Assembly: GCF_028550435.1 (NCBI RefSeq)
Contig: NZ_JAQQKV010000004.1
Location: forward strand, 62,001-126,000
Reading direction: 5' to 3'
Length of the DNA: 64,000 bases
Source: Asticcacaulis machinosus
GTDB taxonomy: Bacteria > Pseudomonadota > Alphaproteobacteria > Caulobacterales > Caulobacteraceae
A program made the position numbers and the translations under genes. The notes below the pieces were generated by a model, which saw only the letters and a list, made by a program, of their open reading frames with translations, was not told where the DNA came from and ran no database searches. Each line of letters opens with the position of its first letter. Position 1 is the stretch's first letter. Positions 30,207 to 39,976 of this stretch are shown one piece after another.

Positions 30207-30572
30207 ATGGCGCACACCAATCTGACCGAAGCGTTCGAGGCTATTAAGCAAATGCTTCTGGTCTATGAGCGCGACTGCGTATCGCTGCACGATGAACCCA
30301 TGCGCTATTATCTGGGCTCACCGCGCGCGGCCAAGGACGGTTTTCGCATGTGGTTTGGCGGGGTTGAAATCCGTAAGAGCATCGTGGCCCTTCATCTCAT
30401 GCCAATCTATCAGCACCCGGAGATGCTGGCGACCTTACCCGACAGCCTGAAGCGCCGCCAGAACGGCAAGTCATCGTTCAACTTCAAGGGCCTGACGCCG
30501 GAGTTAACGCAGGATATCGCTGATCTGATCCGGGCCAGCGCCGTGCGTTTCAAGGCCGACGGCTATATGTAA
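30207..30572 (+). CDS. Conserved hypothetical protein (121 aa)
   Basis: Soluble protein that I do not recognise. It has a conserved-looking centre (YYLGSPRAAKDGFRMWFGGVEI, then VALHLMPIY) and a C-terminal helix rich in charged residues (LTPELTQDIADLIRASAVRFKADGY). The general pattern of a beta sheet with a C-terminal helix and a GKSSFNFK strand resembles small DUF1801-like proteins, but the match is weak. It starts 11 bases after the quinone oxidoreductase gene and is probably cotranscribed. Confidence 0.65.
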   Translation: MAHTNLTEAFEAIKQMLLVYERDCVSLHDEPMRYYLGSPRAAKDGFRMWFGGVEIRKSIVALHLMPIYQHPEMLATLPDSLKRRQNGKSSFNFKGLTPELTQDIADLIRASAVRFKADGYM

Positions 30573-30687
30573 TCAGTGGTTAATCTCTGATTACAACCTA
30601 TGATGCCCTGAATTTGCCACTATAATCTTGCCAAACAGGGGCAAATAGATTCATCTGCGCGCGATCCGGTGTGTTAGGGCTTTTGTC

Positions 30688-30924
30688 ATGGCTGACATCT
30701 ATGTAAAAGCGGTCAGGGCTGGCCACCGGGCCTATAAGCTCGGCCTGTCACCAATGATCGGGCAGGCGTGCCGGTTTTTGCCGACCTGTTCGGACTATAC
30801 GGCTGAGGCCCTGATCACCCACGGCCCGCTCAAGGGCGGATGGATGGGCTTTAAACGGATTTGCCGGTGTCGCCCCGGCGGCGGTTCGGGATATGATCCT
30901 GTGCCGCTTAAGCGCGAAAAATAA
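30688..30924 (+). CDS. yidD: Membrane protein insertion efficiency factor YidD
   Basis: Small protein of 78 residues that assists YidC-dependent insertion of inner-membrane proteins. The family core is clear: YKLGLSPMIGQACRFLPTCSDY, then GGWMGFKRICRCRP and GYDPVP at the end. Cysteines are at the standard spacing. It lies alone before thrS. Confidence 0.93.
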   Translation: MADIYVKAVRAGHRAYKLGLSPMIGQACRFLPTCSDYTAEALITHGPLKGGWMGFKRICRCRPGGGSGYDPVPLKREK

Positions 30925-31008
30925 CTGCCTTTGCCTGTCGTAGGGGTGAGGCTTAAATCCACGCTCTGGCCTGTTGTAGGGGCTGAGCATACTGAAAGTG
31001 ACTGTGAC

Positions 31009-32934
31009 ATGACGATAGACCTGATTTTCCCCGATGGCGCCAAGCGTGAGTTTGAGGCCGGAACCACCGGGAGGGCTATCGCCGAGTCCCTTTCCAAATC
31101 GCTGGCTAAGAAAGCGGCGATCATCAAGATCGATGGCGAGATGCTCGATCTCGACCGCCCGCTGGATCACGGCGGCAAGATTGAGATCCTGACGCGCGAC
31201 GCACCGGAACTGCTGGAGGTTATCCGCCACGATGCCGCGCATTTGCTGGCGCAGGCGGTGCAGGAACTGTTTCCGGGTACGCAGGTGACCATTGGCCCGT
31301 CGATCGAGGACGGCTTTTATTATGACTTCGCCCGCGAAGAACCCTTCAGCCTCGACGACCTGCCGAAAATCGAAAAGAAGATGAAGGAACTGGTCGACCG
31401 CGACGAGAAGATCGTGCGCGAAGTCTGGGACCGAGAGTCCGCCATCAAACATTTCGAAGAAATCGGAGAACAGTATAAAGCCGAGATCATCCGCGATCTG
31501 CCCGGCACCGAAACCATTACCGTCTATCGTCATGGCGATAAATGGAAAGATCTGTGTCGTGGGCCGCACATGCCGTCCTCGCGCTTTGTCGGTAAGGCGT
31601 TCAAGCTGACCAAGCTGGCCGGGGCCTATTGGCGCGGCGATCAGAATAACGCCCAGCTTCAGCGCATCTATGGCACAGCCTGGGCGACCGAAGAGGACTT
31701 ACAGGCCTATATCACCCGCATCGAAGAGGCCGAAAAGCGCGATCACCGTAAACTGGGTCGTGCCATGAACCTGTTCCACATGCAGGAAGAAGGTCGCGGC
31801 ATGGTCTTCTGGCACCCCAAGGGCTGGATGCTGTACCGCACGCTGGAGGCCTATATGCGCCGCCGTCTGGATGTGGCCGGCTATACCGAGGTCAAGACGC
31901 CGCAGGTGCTGGATCGGACCTTCTGGGAAAATTCCGGCCACTGGGATAAGTACCGCGCCAATATGTTCGTCTGTGAGACGGTTGAGGGCGAAACCCTGTC
32001 GCTCAAGCCGATGAACTGCCCTGGTCACGTTCAGATCTTCAAGGTCGGTTTGCGGTCATACAAAGAGTTGCCGATGCGCATGGCCGAGTTCGGAGCCTGT
32101 CACCGCTATGAGCCGTCGGGGTCTCTGCATGGCCTGATGCGGGTGCGCGCCTTTACGCAGGACGACGCCCATATCTTCTGCCGCGAAGACCAGATCGTCG
32201 AGGAAACAGAAAAGTTTGTGCGCCTGACGCGCATGATCCACGCTGACCTCGGCATGGAAACGGCCTATATCAATCTGGCCACCCGCCCCGAAGTGCGCGC
32301 CGGATCGGACGAGTTCTGGGATAAGGCCGAGGGGATGTTGCTGGAGGCCGCGCGTAAAGCAGGCGTCGAGCCGGTCATTGCCGAAGGCGACGGGGCGTTC
32401 TATGCGCCGAAGCTGGACTTTATCGTTAAGGACGCCATCGGTCGCGAATGGACGTGCGGTACATTGCAGCTTGATTACATCCTGCCCGAACGGCTTGATG
32501 CTGAATATGTGGCGGAGGATGGTTCGCGTCAAAGACCGGTCATGCTTCACCGCGCGATTTTGGGCTCGTTCGAGCGCTTTATCGGTATCATGATCGAGAA
32601 TTTCGCCGGTAAATTCCCGCTGTGGCTGGCCCCGGTGCAGATTGTGGTCGCCCCGATCACGTCGGATGCCAATGACTATGCCGAAAGCGTTGCGGCCAAA
32701 TACCGGGCGGCCGGGATGCGGGTTGAAACCGATCTGCGCAATGAAAAGATCAACTATAAGATCCGCGAACACTCACTCGCCAAGGTGCCGGTCATCGCGG
32801 TCGTTGGCCGCAAGGAAGCCGAAACCGGAGAGGTCGCGCTGCGGCATCTCGGCTCGGATGGTCAAACGATCCTGAGTGTTGAGGCCTCCGTGGCGCAACT
32901 GGCGTCGGATGCCACGCCGCCGGATTTGAAATAG
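31009..32934 (+). CDS. thrS: Threonyl-tRNA synthetase
   Basis: Class II aminoacyl-tRNA synthetase of 641 residues. It has an N-terminal TGS domain (1-62), an editing domain with [11 protein letters not shown] and the HxxxH-type zinc pocket, a catalytic domain with KPMNCPGH (zinc cysteine), the motif 2 loop [15 protein letters not shown] and motif 3, and an anticodon-binding domain ([16 protein letters not shown]). ATG at 31009 gives the normal start; the open frame runs upstream to 30931. A degenerate 17/18-bp direct repeat lies in the leader (30934-30987). Confidence 0.97.
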   Translation: MTIDLIFPDGAKREFEAGTTGRAIAESLSKSLAKKAAIIKIDGEMLDLDRPLDHGGKIEILTRDAPELLEVIRHDAAHLLAQAVQELFPGTQVTIGPSIEDGFYYDFAREEPFSLDDLPKIEKKMKELVDRDEKIVREVWDRESAIKHFEEIGEQYKAEIIRDLPGTETITVYRHGDKWKDLCRGPHMPSSRFVGKAFKLTKLAGAYWRGDQNNAQLQRIYGTAWATEEDLQAYITRIEEAEKRDHRKLGRAMNLFHMQEEGRGMVFWHPKGWMLYRTLEAYMRRRLDVAGYTEVKTPQVLDRTFWENSGHWDKYRANMFVCETVEGETLSLKPMNCPGHVQIFKVGLRSYKELPMRMAEFGACHRYEPSGSLHGLMRVRAFTQDDAHIFCREDQIVEETEKFVRLTRMIHADLGMETAYINLATRPEVRAGSDEFWDKAEGMLLEAARKAGVEPVIAEGDGAFYAPKLDFIVKDAIGREWTCGTLQLDYILPERLDAEYVAEDGSRQRPVMLHRAILGSFERFIGIMIENFAGKFPLWLAPVQIVVAPITSDANDYAESVAAKYRAAGMRVETDLRNEKINYKIREHSLAKVPVIAVVGRKEAETGEVALRHLGSDGQTILSVEASVAQLASDATPPDLK

Positions 32935-32942
32935 GCGTAGTC

Positions 32943-33860
32943 GTGGATATGGCCGCGTCCTCATCATCGCTTGTAATTGCGCCGCCGCTGTCCGGTGTCA
33001 GCGTCATCATGGTTGCCTATCACACGGGAAAAATCCTGTTTGATAGCATCCGCGATGTCTTGCGCGATGGAGCGGTGGCTGAGCTGATACTGGTCGATAA
33101 CGGCTCCACGCCAGAGGTTGAACGGCAACTTCAGGCGCTGGCCCGCGCCGATAATCGCGTGACCTTGCTACAGGGCCACGGCAATATCGGCTTTGGCCGG
33201 GCGGTGAACCTTGGGGCGAAATCAGCGCGTCAGCCGTGGCTGGTGATCCTCAACCCCGATGCGTCGCTTAAAGGCGGCACGGTGGAAAAGCTGGTGGCGG
33301 CGGCCCAAGGCCAGCCAAGCCCCTGCATCGTCGGGGCGCGGGTGCTCAATACTGACGGCACTGAACAGCGTGGGGCGCGGCGCGGCGAAGTCACACCGGT
33401 GACGACGCTGGTGTCGCTGCTGCGGCTTGAGCGGTTCGTGCAGGGGCTCGAAGGGTTTGAGTTGCATCACCACGATAAGCCTCTGCCTGATGCGCCGATG
33501 GCGGTGCCGACCATATCGGGGGCCTGTTTTGCGATTTCAAAGGTTGATTTCGACAAACTGGACGGCTTTGACCCTGAGTTTTTCCTGCATGTCGAAGATG
33601 TCGATCTGTGCTGGCGGGCGCGCAAAATGGGCGGGATTGTCCTGTTTCACCCTCATGCCGAAGTCATCCACGAAGGCCATACCTCCCACGTTGCCCCGAC
33701 CTTTGTGGAGTGGAACAAGGGCAAGGGGCTGGTTTACTTCTTCAATAAACGCGCCGATACCCCGTGGCGTAAGCTCTATGTCTGGGCTCTGGGCCCGCTG
33801 ATTCTTATGGTGTCGCTCCTGCGCTCGGCCCTGCGCCCGCGCATGAAGCCCGAAGAGTAA
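32943..33860 (+). CDS. Glycosyltransferase family 2
   Basis: Protein of 305 residues with a GT-A fold, resembling rhamnosyltransferases. It shows SVIMVAYHTG at the start of the fold, LVDNGST, NxGFGRAVNLGA, ILNPDASL as the DxD-like motif and the C-terminal FDPEFFLHVEDVDLCWRARKMGG acceptor-site segment. A short hydrophobic stretch near the C-terminus (LGPLILMVSLLRS) could hold it to the membrane. The start may be GTG 32943 or ATG 32949. It follows thrS by 8 bases. Substrate is unknown. Confidence 0.85.
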   Translation: MDMAASSSSLVIAPPLSGVSVIMVAYHTGKILFDSIRDVLRDGAVAELILVDNGSTPEVERQLQALARADNRVTLLQGHGNIGFGRAVNLGAKSARQPWLVILNPDASLKGGTVEKLVAAAQGQPSPCIVGARVLNTDGTEQRGARRGEVTPVTTLVSLLRLERFVQGLEGFELHHHDKPLPDAPMAVPTISGACFAISKVDFDKLDGFDPEFFLHVEDVDLCWRARKMGGIVLFHPHAEVIHEGHTSHVAPTFVEWNKGKGLVYFFNKRADTPWRKLYVWALGPLILMVSLLRSALRPRMKPEE

Positions 33861-33886
33861 GCCTGTAAGCCTTTATACGCGCTTGA

Positions 33887-35605
33887 TTACTGCTTGCGGA
33901 ACAGGGTGATCGCCACCTCATTGCCATTGGAATAGTTGTGGCCGTGCACCGTCGTGATCGCGCGAACTTTCAGGTTATTTTTCGCCATTTCAGCTTCGAA
34001 TGCTTTCAGATGCTCGGCTTCGACAAAGATCGGACGGCCCTGTTCGACCACGGCAACCGCTTGCTGAGCGTTATCCAGCAGAGCGGTCTTGGTGCCCATC
34101 GCAAACACAAAGCTGGGTTCGGCATAACCCAGTGTCGCCACAGGGCCGGGTATCAGGCCGAGGCGCGGATCCATCTTGGTCTCGATCAGGGTATTTTCAA
34201 GATTAACCGACATCCACAGCGGTTTTAACTGAGAGGCCAGCGTAATCAGCCCCAGATGCCCACCGATCCCGCCCAGGAACAGACACAACAGGCCCGCGGC
34301 CTTATGGTTCTGCCACAGGAAGAACCCGCCAAGGGCCGCAATCAGAAGGGCAAATGCCACCGTCAGGGTCACCGCCGTGAGTGCCACCGTCGGATGCGCA
34401 CCCGTGCCAAATTCGGTTAATGCGGAAATGGCGATCCATGAGATGACCACACCGGCAAACAGGCCCAGCGCCATGTTCATGATCTTGGCCCAGCGCTTAT
34501 GCGCCATACCGATCGACACGGCGGCAAGCAAAGCCAGGCCGCCATAGGTCGGCAAGGGGTAGTGGATCAGCTTGGTCGGTGAGATTTCAAAGATAATGAA
34601 GGCGGGCAAAAACCAGCAGATGGCAAAGCGTATGGCGGGCTCAATCCGGCGTGAAATGGCCGCCTGCAAGGCCCCGCCCAGCAGGAATGTACCCGGAAAA
34701 AACATCAGCGGCAGCATGAGCGTATGGGTGCCGGGCCAGGCGAAATGGCCCTCAGATCCGCTGACCAGCTTAGGCGCCAGATCGTCACCGATGGCCGTGC
34801 CCCAAAAGGCGCCGTCGGTGGCGATGGTGATGGCAATGGCCCACGGCCCGACCATAAGGGCGGTCAGCGCGATCCCCCAACTCCAGCCCAGATGACGAAA
34901 CCAGTCCATATTGCCTTTTGCAGCATCCCCCTTGGCGGCTTGCTTGTCCCAGGCGATGAGGGTGAAGGCTGTGGCGAGAAAAATCATCGGCCCGATCGGG
35001 CCCTTGATAAGAATAGAGACGGCAAAGGCCAGCCAGAAGGTGAGGCGCAAACGCCGAAGTTTGAGGCGCACTTTTGGATCGGCACCATCCGGACGGTTGC
35101 GATAGGCCACATAGATCTGCGCCAGTGCCGCCATAAATAGGGTCACAAACCCGCACAAAACGGCATCGGTCTTGGCGATAAAGGCTTCGGTCGACAGCAG
35201 GAGCGAAATACCGAGTATCAGCCCGGCTTTGAGGCCGCGCCGGTTATCAAACAGGGCCCCGCCGCCCCACGCCAGCGAAAAGGCGGCAAGTGCGGCCCCC
35301 AGCAGCGACGGCCAGCGATAGGCCAGAATTTCCCGCGCCCCGACCTCAGACGTCAATGACACGCTGGCCGCCTGAAGCCAGTGGATACCGACCGGCTTTT
35401 TGTGGCGCGGGCCATCCTGATAGTTGATGTTGATGAAGTCGCGGCTTTCCAGCATCTGGCTGGACGCCTGCACAAAGCGCGATTCGTCGCGGTCCAGCGG
35501 CGGGATGATCAGAGCGCAGGGCAAGCCGACCAGAAACGCCACCAGCGCTGCCAGAAGCGGCCCGCGCAGGCCTTGGGTTGCGGCAGCAATGAGTTTGGAC
35601 GACAT
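33887..35605 (-). CDS. Glycosyltransferase family 39 (ArnT-like) membrane protein
   Basis: Integral membrane glycosyltransferase of 572 residues with about 12 transmembrane segments. The catalytic loop IIPPLDRDESRFVQASSQMLESRDFI carries the DE/DR acidic pair of the PMT/ArnT family, and KKPVGIHWLQAAS is the second conserved loop. Such enzymes move a sugar from a polyprenyl phosphate to lipid A, lipids or protein on the periplasmic side. The divergent GT2 at 35836 is of the type that makes polyprenyl-phosphate sugars, so the two may act together (inference). Confidence 0.85.
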   Translation of the reverse strand: MSSKLIAAATQGLRGPLLAALVAFLVGLPCALIIPPLDRDESRFVQASSQMLESRDFININYQDGPRHKKPVGIHWLQAASVSLTSEVGAREILAYRWPSLLGAALAAFSLAWGGGALFDNRRGLKAGLILGISLLLSTEAFIAKTDAVLCGFVTLFMAALAQIYVAYRNRPDGADPKVRLKLRRLRLTFWLAFAVSILIKGPIGPMIFLATAFTLIAWDKQAAKGDAAKGNMDWFRHLGWSWGIALTALMVGPWAIAITIATDGAFWGTAIGDDLAPKLVSGSEGHFAWPGTHTLMLPLMFFPGTFLLGGALQAAISRRIEPAIRFAICWFLPAFIIFEISPTKLIHYPLPTYGGLALLAAVSIGMAHKRWAKIMNMALGLFAGVVISWIAISALTEFGTGAHPTVALTAVTLTVAFALLIAALGGFFLWQNHKAAGLLCLFLGGIGGHLGLITLASQLKPLWMSVNLENTLIETKMDPRLGLIPGPVATLGYAEPSFVFAMGTKTALLDNAQQAVAVVEQGRPIFVEAEHLKAFEAEMAKNNLKVRAITTVHGHNYSNGNEVAITLFRKQ

Positions 35606-35835
35606 GAAAACACTCGCGCAAGATCAAAAATATGGGCGGCAAACTATTGTAGACGCACAGAAAATCCAGCGAAAAACGCTTAGGATTCGCAAAAGTCTGT
35701 CACTATTTACCCTGACAGCTTAAAATGTTAAGACCCAGAATCAAAGCTTTAATCAAAGTCTTATCCAAACTGACCTGAAACCGCGCCGCGTTTGCGGATG
35801 TTTGTGCCGTGGTTGCCGATCCGAAAGAATTATCA

Positions 35836-36567
35836 ATGCCTTTAGCCGTTTCCGTCGTCGTGGCCGTCCAGAATGAAGAGGGCGCGGTAGGTGGTGTGGT
35901 GAATGAGCTGAAGTCGGTGTTCGATGAAGGCCTTGGGGCCGATGGTTTTGAGCTGATTTTCGTCGATGATAAATCGTCGGACGGCACAGTGGCCAAGTTG
36001 TGCGAACTGCAAAAAACTGTGCCTAATCTGCGGGTTATTCAGCACGAAAAGAATGTCGGCAAATCGGGCGGCGTGCGCACCGGTATCATCCATGCCCGCA
36101 CCAATATCATCGCCATGATGGACGGTGACGGTCAGAACCCGGCGGCAGATGTCCTGCGGACAGCTCTGAAACTGCTGAATGCCGGGCCGGATGTGGGGCT
36201 GGTGGCCGGTGAGCGTAAGCGCCGTCAGGACACAGCTTCGAAAAAATGGGCCTCACGCTGGGCCAATGGTATCCGTAAGCGCATGTTGAATGACGGGGCC
36301 GAAGATACCGGTTGCGGTATTAAGGCGATCCGTCGTGATGTCTTCCTGCGCTTACCCTATTTTGACAATATGCACCGCTATATCCCAGCATTAGTCAACC
36401 GTGAGGGGTATAAAACCCTTTTTGAGCGGGTTGAGGATCGCCTCAGAACCACAGGTCATTCTAAATATACCAATATCGGCAGATTATGGGTTGCCTTATC
36501 CGATCTTCCGGGTGTCATGTGGCTAAACCGGCGTTACCGTCATCCGGGAAGCACAACTGAACTATAA
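35836..36567 (+). CDS. Glycosyltransferase family 2, polyprenyl-phosphate type
   Basis: Cytoplasmic GT-A enzyme of about 243 residues resembling dolichyl-phosphate mannose synthase or ArnC. Visible are SVVVAVQNEEGAVGGVV, FVDDKSSDGT, the DxD-like MMDGDGQNP, and DTGCGIKAIRRDVF in the acceptor region. ATG at 35836 is used; GTG at 35809 would add nine residues. It is divergent from the GT39 gene and likely provides lipid-linked sugar for it. It is followed by a small membrane protein gene. Confidence 0.85.
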   Translation: MPLAVSVVVAVQNEEGAVGGVVNELKSVFDEGLGADGFELIFVDDKSSDGTVAKLCELQKTVPNLRVIQHEKNVGKSGGVRTGIIHARTNIIAMMDGDGQNPAADVLRTALKLLNAGPDVGLVAGERKRRQDTASKKWASRWANGIRKRMLNDGAEDTGCGIKAIRRDVFLRLPYFDNMHRYIPALVNREGYKTLFERVEDRLRTTGHSKYTNIGRLWVALSDLPGVMWLNRRYRHPGSTTEL

Positions 36568-36653
36568 ATATTGACGCGAGGGGCGCAATGTCTGGTCAGC
36601 CTGGTGAAAAACCGATATTAACCATGTCAGCCATTGCCTCAGGAGGAAAACGT

Positions 36654-37103
36654 ATGTCCGGTGCGCCTACGCCCAGCCAGCCCAGTATGTGGACCGCGTT
36701 TCCGTTACTTGTTATCCCGGTTATTGCTTACAATCTGATCGCTTTTTTCTCGATGTTTGGCGGCACGGCCGATGCGGCCTATAATTACCTGCACGGGGTA
36801 TGGTTTACCGTGCCTATGCCGGCACCGGGGTCGACCTGGAAGGTCGGGGTGGGGGATATCATCACCCTGATCGGCTTGATCATGCTGTTTTTTGAACTGC
36901 TGAAATCGACCTCATCGGACAAGGTGGCGATCATCAATCACGCTCTTTCGATGGTCTTGTTTATCGTCTGTCTGGTGCAGTTTCTGCTGCTTAAGCCCTT
37001 TGCCACGTCAGTGTTTTTTATGCTGACGGCCATGACGCTGCTGGATGTGCTGGCGGGCTTTATCGTCACGACCATATCGGCACGGCGCGACTTCGAGTTC
37101 TAA
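36654..37103 (+). CDS. Multipass membrane protein of unknown function
   Basis: Protein of 149 residues with four predicted transmembrane segments (FPLLVIPVIAYNLIAFF, IITLIGLIMLFFELL, LSMVLFIVCLVQFLLL and the last near ATSVFFMLTAMTLLDVL). The start at 36654 is chosen because AGGAGG ends 7 bases upstream. An in-frame ATG at 36588 with GAGGGG could also be used, giving an extra 22 residues. It follows the GT2 gene on the same strand and could belong to the same lipid-sugar pathway, which is only inference. Confidence 0.7.
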   Translation: MSGAPTPSQPSMWTAFPLLVIPVIAYNLIAFFSMFGGTADAAYNYLHGVWFTVPMPAPGSTWKVGVGDIITLIGLIMLFFELLKSTSSDKVAIINHALSMVLFIVCLVQFLLLKPFATSVFFMLTAMTLLDVLAGFIVTTISARRDFEF

Positions 37104-37122
37104 TTCAGAAGCCGTTACGCGC

Positions 37123-37200
37123 TTACCCGAATATCGTGAAAATGGTCGCAACGATCAGCACGTCAAAGGTCTTGGTGAGAAACGGGTAGAAGGCCTGCAC
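37123..37200 (-). CDS. Possible 25-aa hydrophobic microprotein
   Basis: A GTG at 37200, with GGAG 8 bases upstream on the minus strand, opens a short frame encoding VQAFYPFLTKTFDVLIVATIFTIFG-type sequence. It is one membrane-spanning segment with a charged start. It is too short to be judged by composition and could be chance. It lies between two convergent genes and downstream of the 37279-37551 gene. Confidence 0.3.
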   Translation of the reverse strand: MQAFYPFLTKTFDVLIVATIFTIFG

Positions 37201-37278
37201 GATATATCTCCGCGAAATGCGAAGTGGCTGTGCAAGTTGCGTGCCGGACGTGGTTAAGCGCGATTAACCCTGAACGCC

Positions 37279-37551
37279 TTATATTTCGGTCTTTTTGATG
37301 ATCCCGGCCTGGGGTCTGCGGTCATTATGGCCGGAATATTCTGACTTGAGATAGGTTGTTTTTGCCTGTGCCAAAGTCTCAGCCCCGCCTTTGAGGCCGC
37401 GTTTTTCACCACCCCCCAAAATCTGAGCGGTGAAGCCCGATTGCGGCCTCTCGGACTGACGACGGCGCGTTTTGGGGCCAGAGGCGGCCTCATGGTCGAT
37501 GACCGGCCCTACGGGAACCGGCAGATTGGACGTGTCGCGTGTAGACGTCAT
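37279..37551 (-). CDS. Conserved small basic protein of alphaproteobacteria
   Basis: Protein of 90 residues. The first half is disordered and basic (KTRRRQSERP). The second half has FTAQILGGGEKRGLKGGAETLAQAKTTYL and ends SGHNDRRPQAGIIKKTEI. That pattern (AQ-LG-KRGL-GG, then aromatic repeats and D-RRP) recurs in small alphaproteobacterial proteins as I recall; no function is known to me. ATG at 37551 is preferred over upstream in-frame ATGs, but no start has a clear ribosome-binding site. Confidence 0.6.
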   Translation of the reverse strand: MTSTRDTSNLPVPVGPVIDHEAASGPKTRRRQSERPQSGFTAQILGGGEKRGLKGGAETLAQAKTTYLKSEYSGHNDRRPQAGIIKKTEI

Positions 37552-37699
37552 GTGGGATCTCAACATTCTGTTGCGGCCGATCATAGCCGATAATGGTACC
37601 GACTTTATTAAACCTCACAATCAGACACGAAAAAGGCCCCCGCGGCGAAAGCCTGTGCGGGAGCCTAAAATCTCGGTGGATGGCGGTTAACCCTGATAC

Positions 37700-38329
37700 T
37701 TAAGGTTTTTGAGCCAGGGCATCAATCTGGGCCTTCATGGCGGCCAGTTGTTTTTTCAGATCGTCCATTTCATGGCTGTCGGCGGTGGGCTTGGTCTCCG
37801 AACCCTCCGAAGGGGCCTCCGCCGAAGCCGGTGCGCCTGCCGCCGTGGCCGCAAACGAGAACGGCGAGAACATGCGCATGGCCCGGTCAAACATGGCTAA
37901 GTTCTGGGACACCTGCTCATCAAAATACCCCAGACCCGGCGCCCCGCCGAAAGCCTGAGAGAACTGCGAACGAAAACGCTCCTGCTGCTTAGCAAAGCCG
38001 TCGAGCGACATTTCAAGATAGGTCGGCAGCAGGTTTTGCATGCTGTCGCCATAAAATGAGATCAACTGACGCAAAAACTGGATCGGAAGCAGGCTCTGGC
38101 CGTGGCTTTCTTCTTCAAAAATGATCTGGGCCAGCACGCCGCGGGTGATGTCATCACCGGACTTGGCGTCATAGACGATGAAATCGACGTTTTGACGCAC
38201 CATGTCGGAAAGATTGTCGAGGGTCACGTAGGAACTGGTCGCCGTATTATAGAGGCGGCGGTTGGCGTATTTTTTAATAACGACGCGGTCGCCTTCGCCA
38301 CGTTTGGTTTTGGTCTTTCCTTCCGTCAT
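37700..38329 (-). CDS. phaR: Polyhydroxyalkanoate synthesis repressor PhaR
   Basis: Regulator that senses polyhydroxybutyrate and represses phasin and related genes. The N-terminal DNA-binding domain VVIKKYANRRLYNTATSSYVTLDNLSDMVR and the following GDDITRGVLAQIIFEEE segment are diagnostic. The PHB-accumulation domain (LLPIQFLRQLISFYGDSMQNLLPTYLEMSL) follows. The C-terminal region ends in a coiled coil (DDLKKQLAAMKAQIDALAQ). Length is 209 residues. It is divergent from phaA-phaB, matching its role. Confidence 0.93.
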   Translation of the reverse strand: MTEGKTKTKRGEGDRVVIKKYANRRLYNTATSSYVTLDNLSDMVRQNVDFIVYDAKSGDDITRGVLAQIIFEEESHGQSLLPIQFLRQLISFYGDSMQNLLPTYLEMSLDGFAKQQERFRSQFSQAFGGAPGLGYFDEQVSQNLAMFDRAMRMFSPFSFAATAAGAPASAEAPSEGSETKPTADSHEMDDLKKQLAAMKAQIDALAQKP

Positions 38330-38729
38330 CGGACGTCTCTCCCGTTCATGCCCTCAAACGAAGCGATTCCGCCCGCATAAGGTGTGGTTATTGTGCGCAG
38401 ACTAGACCTTTTTTTGCTATTGCGTAAAGCTTTTTGGATGCAGTTGCGTGCAACCGGACATAAAATGCGGCAAAATCCTATATTCACTGATGAAAATGAT
38501 GTTCGCAGTTGCAAAACTGCACATAAAATTTGCTCACAGGTTGTAAATATTCCGTAATAACAGGGTTTTTTCACGCAAAATCAGGTGACGAATGCTGCGG
38601 GATGTTGCAGGGTCGACCACGTCCGCCGCAGGCTTTTTAAGCTTACGGCATTCCGCCCCGACTGTCTAAATTCCGTTACACAAAGATGTGAAATCTATGA
38701 GCGGAATCAATGTGAAAGGATTTGCCCGC
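38330..38729. promoter_or_regulatory. phaR-phaA divergent control region with TGC/GCA-rich repeats
   Basis: About 400 bases without a gene. It holds the palindrome GTTGC-GT-GCAAC (around 38442-38453), a second GTTGC...TGCAC near 38507-38520 and two copies of ACATAAAAT (near 38458 and 38521). PhaR sites described in Paracoccus are TGC/GCA-containing, so these are candidate PhaR sites (inference). Positions are approximate. Confidence 0.4.
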
Positions 38730-39938
38730 ATGTCTGCCAAAACCGTGTCAGATGTCGTTATTGTTGCTGCTGCCCGCACGCCGGTCGGGTCATTTTTAGG
38801 CGGTCTTTCGAGCCTTTCGGGGGCTGAACTAGGCGCGATCGCCATAAAGGGCGTTCTTGAGCGGGCCGGTGTCGCCGCTGCCGATGTTGATGAAGTGATT
38901 ATGGGGCAGGTTTTGCAAGCCGCGCAAGGCCAAGGCCCGGCGCGTCAGGCCTCGATCAAGGCCGGTTTGCCGATTGAAACCCCGGCCTGGAGTCTCAATC
39001 AGATCTGCGGCTCCGGTTTGCGGGCCGTGGCTCTGGGTGCGCAGCAAATTGCGCTGGGTGATTCGACGGTGGTGATTGCCGGTGGTCAGGAAAGCATGTC
39101 GCTGGCGGTTCATGCCGCGCAGATCCGCACCGGCCAGAAAATGGGTGATCTCGGCCTGAAAGACACTATGATCACCGACGGTCTGTGGGACTCTTTCAAC
39201 GGTTATCACATGGGCCAGACGGCGGAAAATATCGCCACCAAGTGGGAGATATCGCGCGGCGCGCAGGACGAGTTTGCCGTGTCTTCCCAGAACAAGGCCG
39301 AAGCCGCCCAGAAAGCCGGCAAATTCGATGAGGAAATCATCCCCGTTACCATTAAGGGCCGCAAGGGCGACACGGTCGTCGATAAGGACGAATTTATCCG
39401 TCACGGCGTGGTGCTGGACAGCATTTCGGGTCTGAAGCCCGCTTTCACTAAAGACGGTTCGGTGACGGCGGCCAATGCGTCGGGTCTCAATGACGGGGCG
39501 GCGGCTCTGGTGTTGATGTCGGCGGATGAGGCGGCCAAACGCGGCCTGAAACCGCTGGCAAAGATCGTGTCGTGGGCCAATGCCGGTGTCGATCCGGCGA
39601 TCATGGGCACCGGCCCGATCCCCGCTTCGAAAAAAGCGCTGGAAAAGGCGGGCTGGAGCGTGGCCGATCTTGATCTGGTCGAATCCAACGAAGCCTTTGC
39701 GGCGCAGGCATTGTGCGTGGTGAAGGAACTGGGCCTTGATACGTCTAAGGTCAATGTCAATGGTGGTGCCATCGCTATCGGTCACCCGATCGGCGCGTCC
39801 GGTGCGCGTATCCTGACCACCCTGCTGTTTGAACTGAAGCGTCGCACCGCCGAGCAGGGTAAGCCGCTTAAGGGCCTTGCCACCCTGTGCATTGGTGGCG
39901 GGATGGGGGTTGCCATGACCGTTGAGTCAATCGTTTAA
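38730..39938 (+). CDS. phaA: Acetyl-CoA C-acetyltransferase (beta-ketothiolase)
   Basis: Condenses two acetyl-CoA to acetoacetyl-CoA, first step of polyhydroxybutyrate synthesis. Active-site Cys lies in [13 protein letters not shown], the His in [14 protein letters not shown] and the second Cys in [13 protein letters not shown] at 38730 is chosen because AAAGGA lies 10 bases upstream and the length of 402 residues fits; ATG at 38697 would add 11 residues. It is followed by phaB after 38 bases. Confidence 0.92.
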   Translation: MSAKTVSDVVIVAAARTPVGSFLGGLSSLSGAELGAIAIKGVLERAGVAAADVDEVIMGQVLQAAQGQGPARQASIKAGLPIETPAWSLNQICGSGLRAVALGAQQIALGDSTVVIAGGQESMSLAVHAAQIRTGQKMGDLGLKDTMITDGLWDSFNGYHMGQTAENIATKWEISRGAQDEFAVSSQNKAEAAQKAGKFDEEIIPVTIKGRKGDTVVDKDEFIRHGVVLDSISGLKPAFTKDGSVTAANASGLNDGAAALVLMSADEAAKRGLKPLAKIVSWANAGVDPAIMGTGPIPASKKALEKAGWSVADLDLVESNEAFAAQALCVVKELGLDTSKVNVNGGAIAIGHPIGASGARILTTLLFELKRRTAEQGKPLKGLATLCIGGGMGVAMTVESIV

Positions 39939-39976
39939 TAATCTGATTTAATTAAAAAATATAGGAACAGGATAAT

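Noticed and set aside
37252-37269. GGTTAA-N6-TTAACC as a CtrA box
   Set aside because: The spacing between TTAA half-sites is six, not seven; it is a plain inverted repeat between convergent genes.
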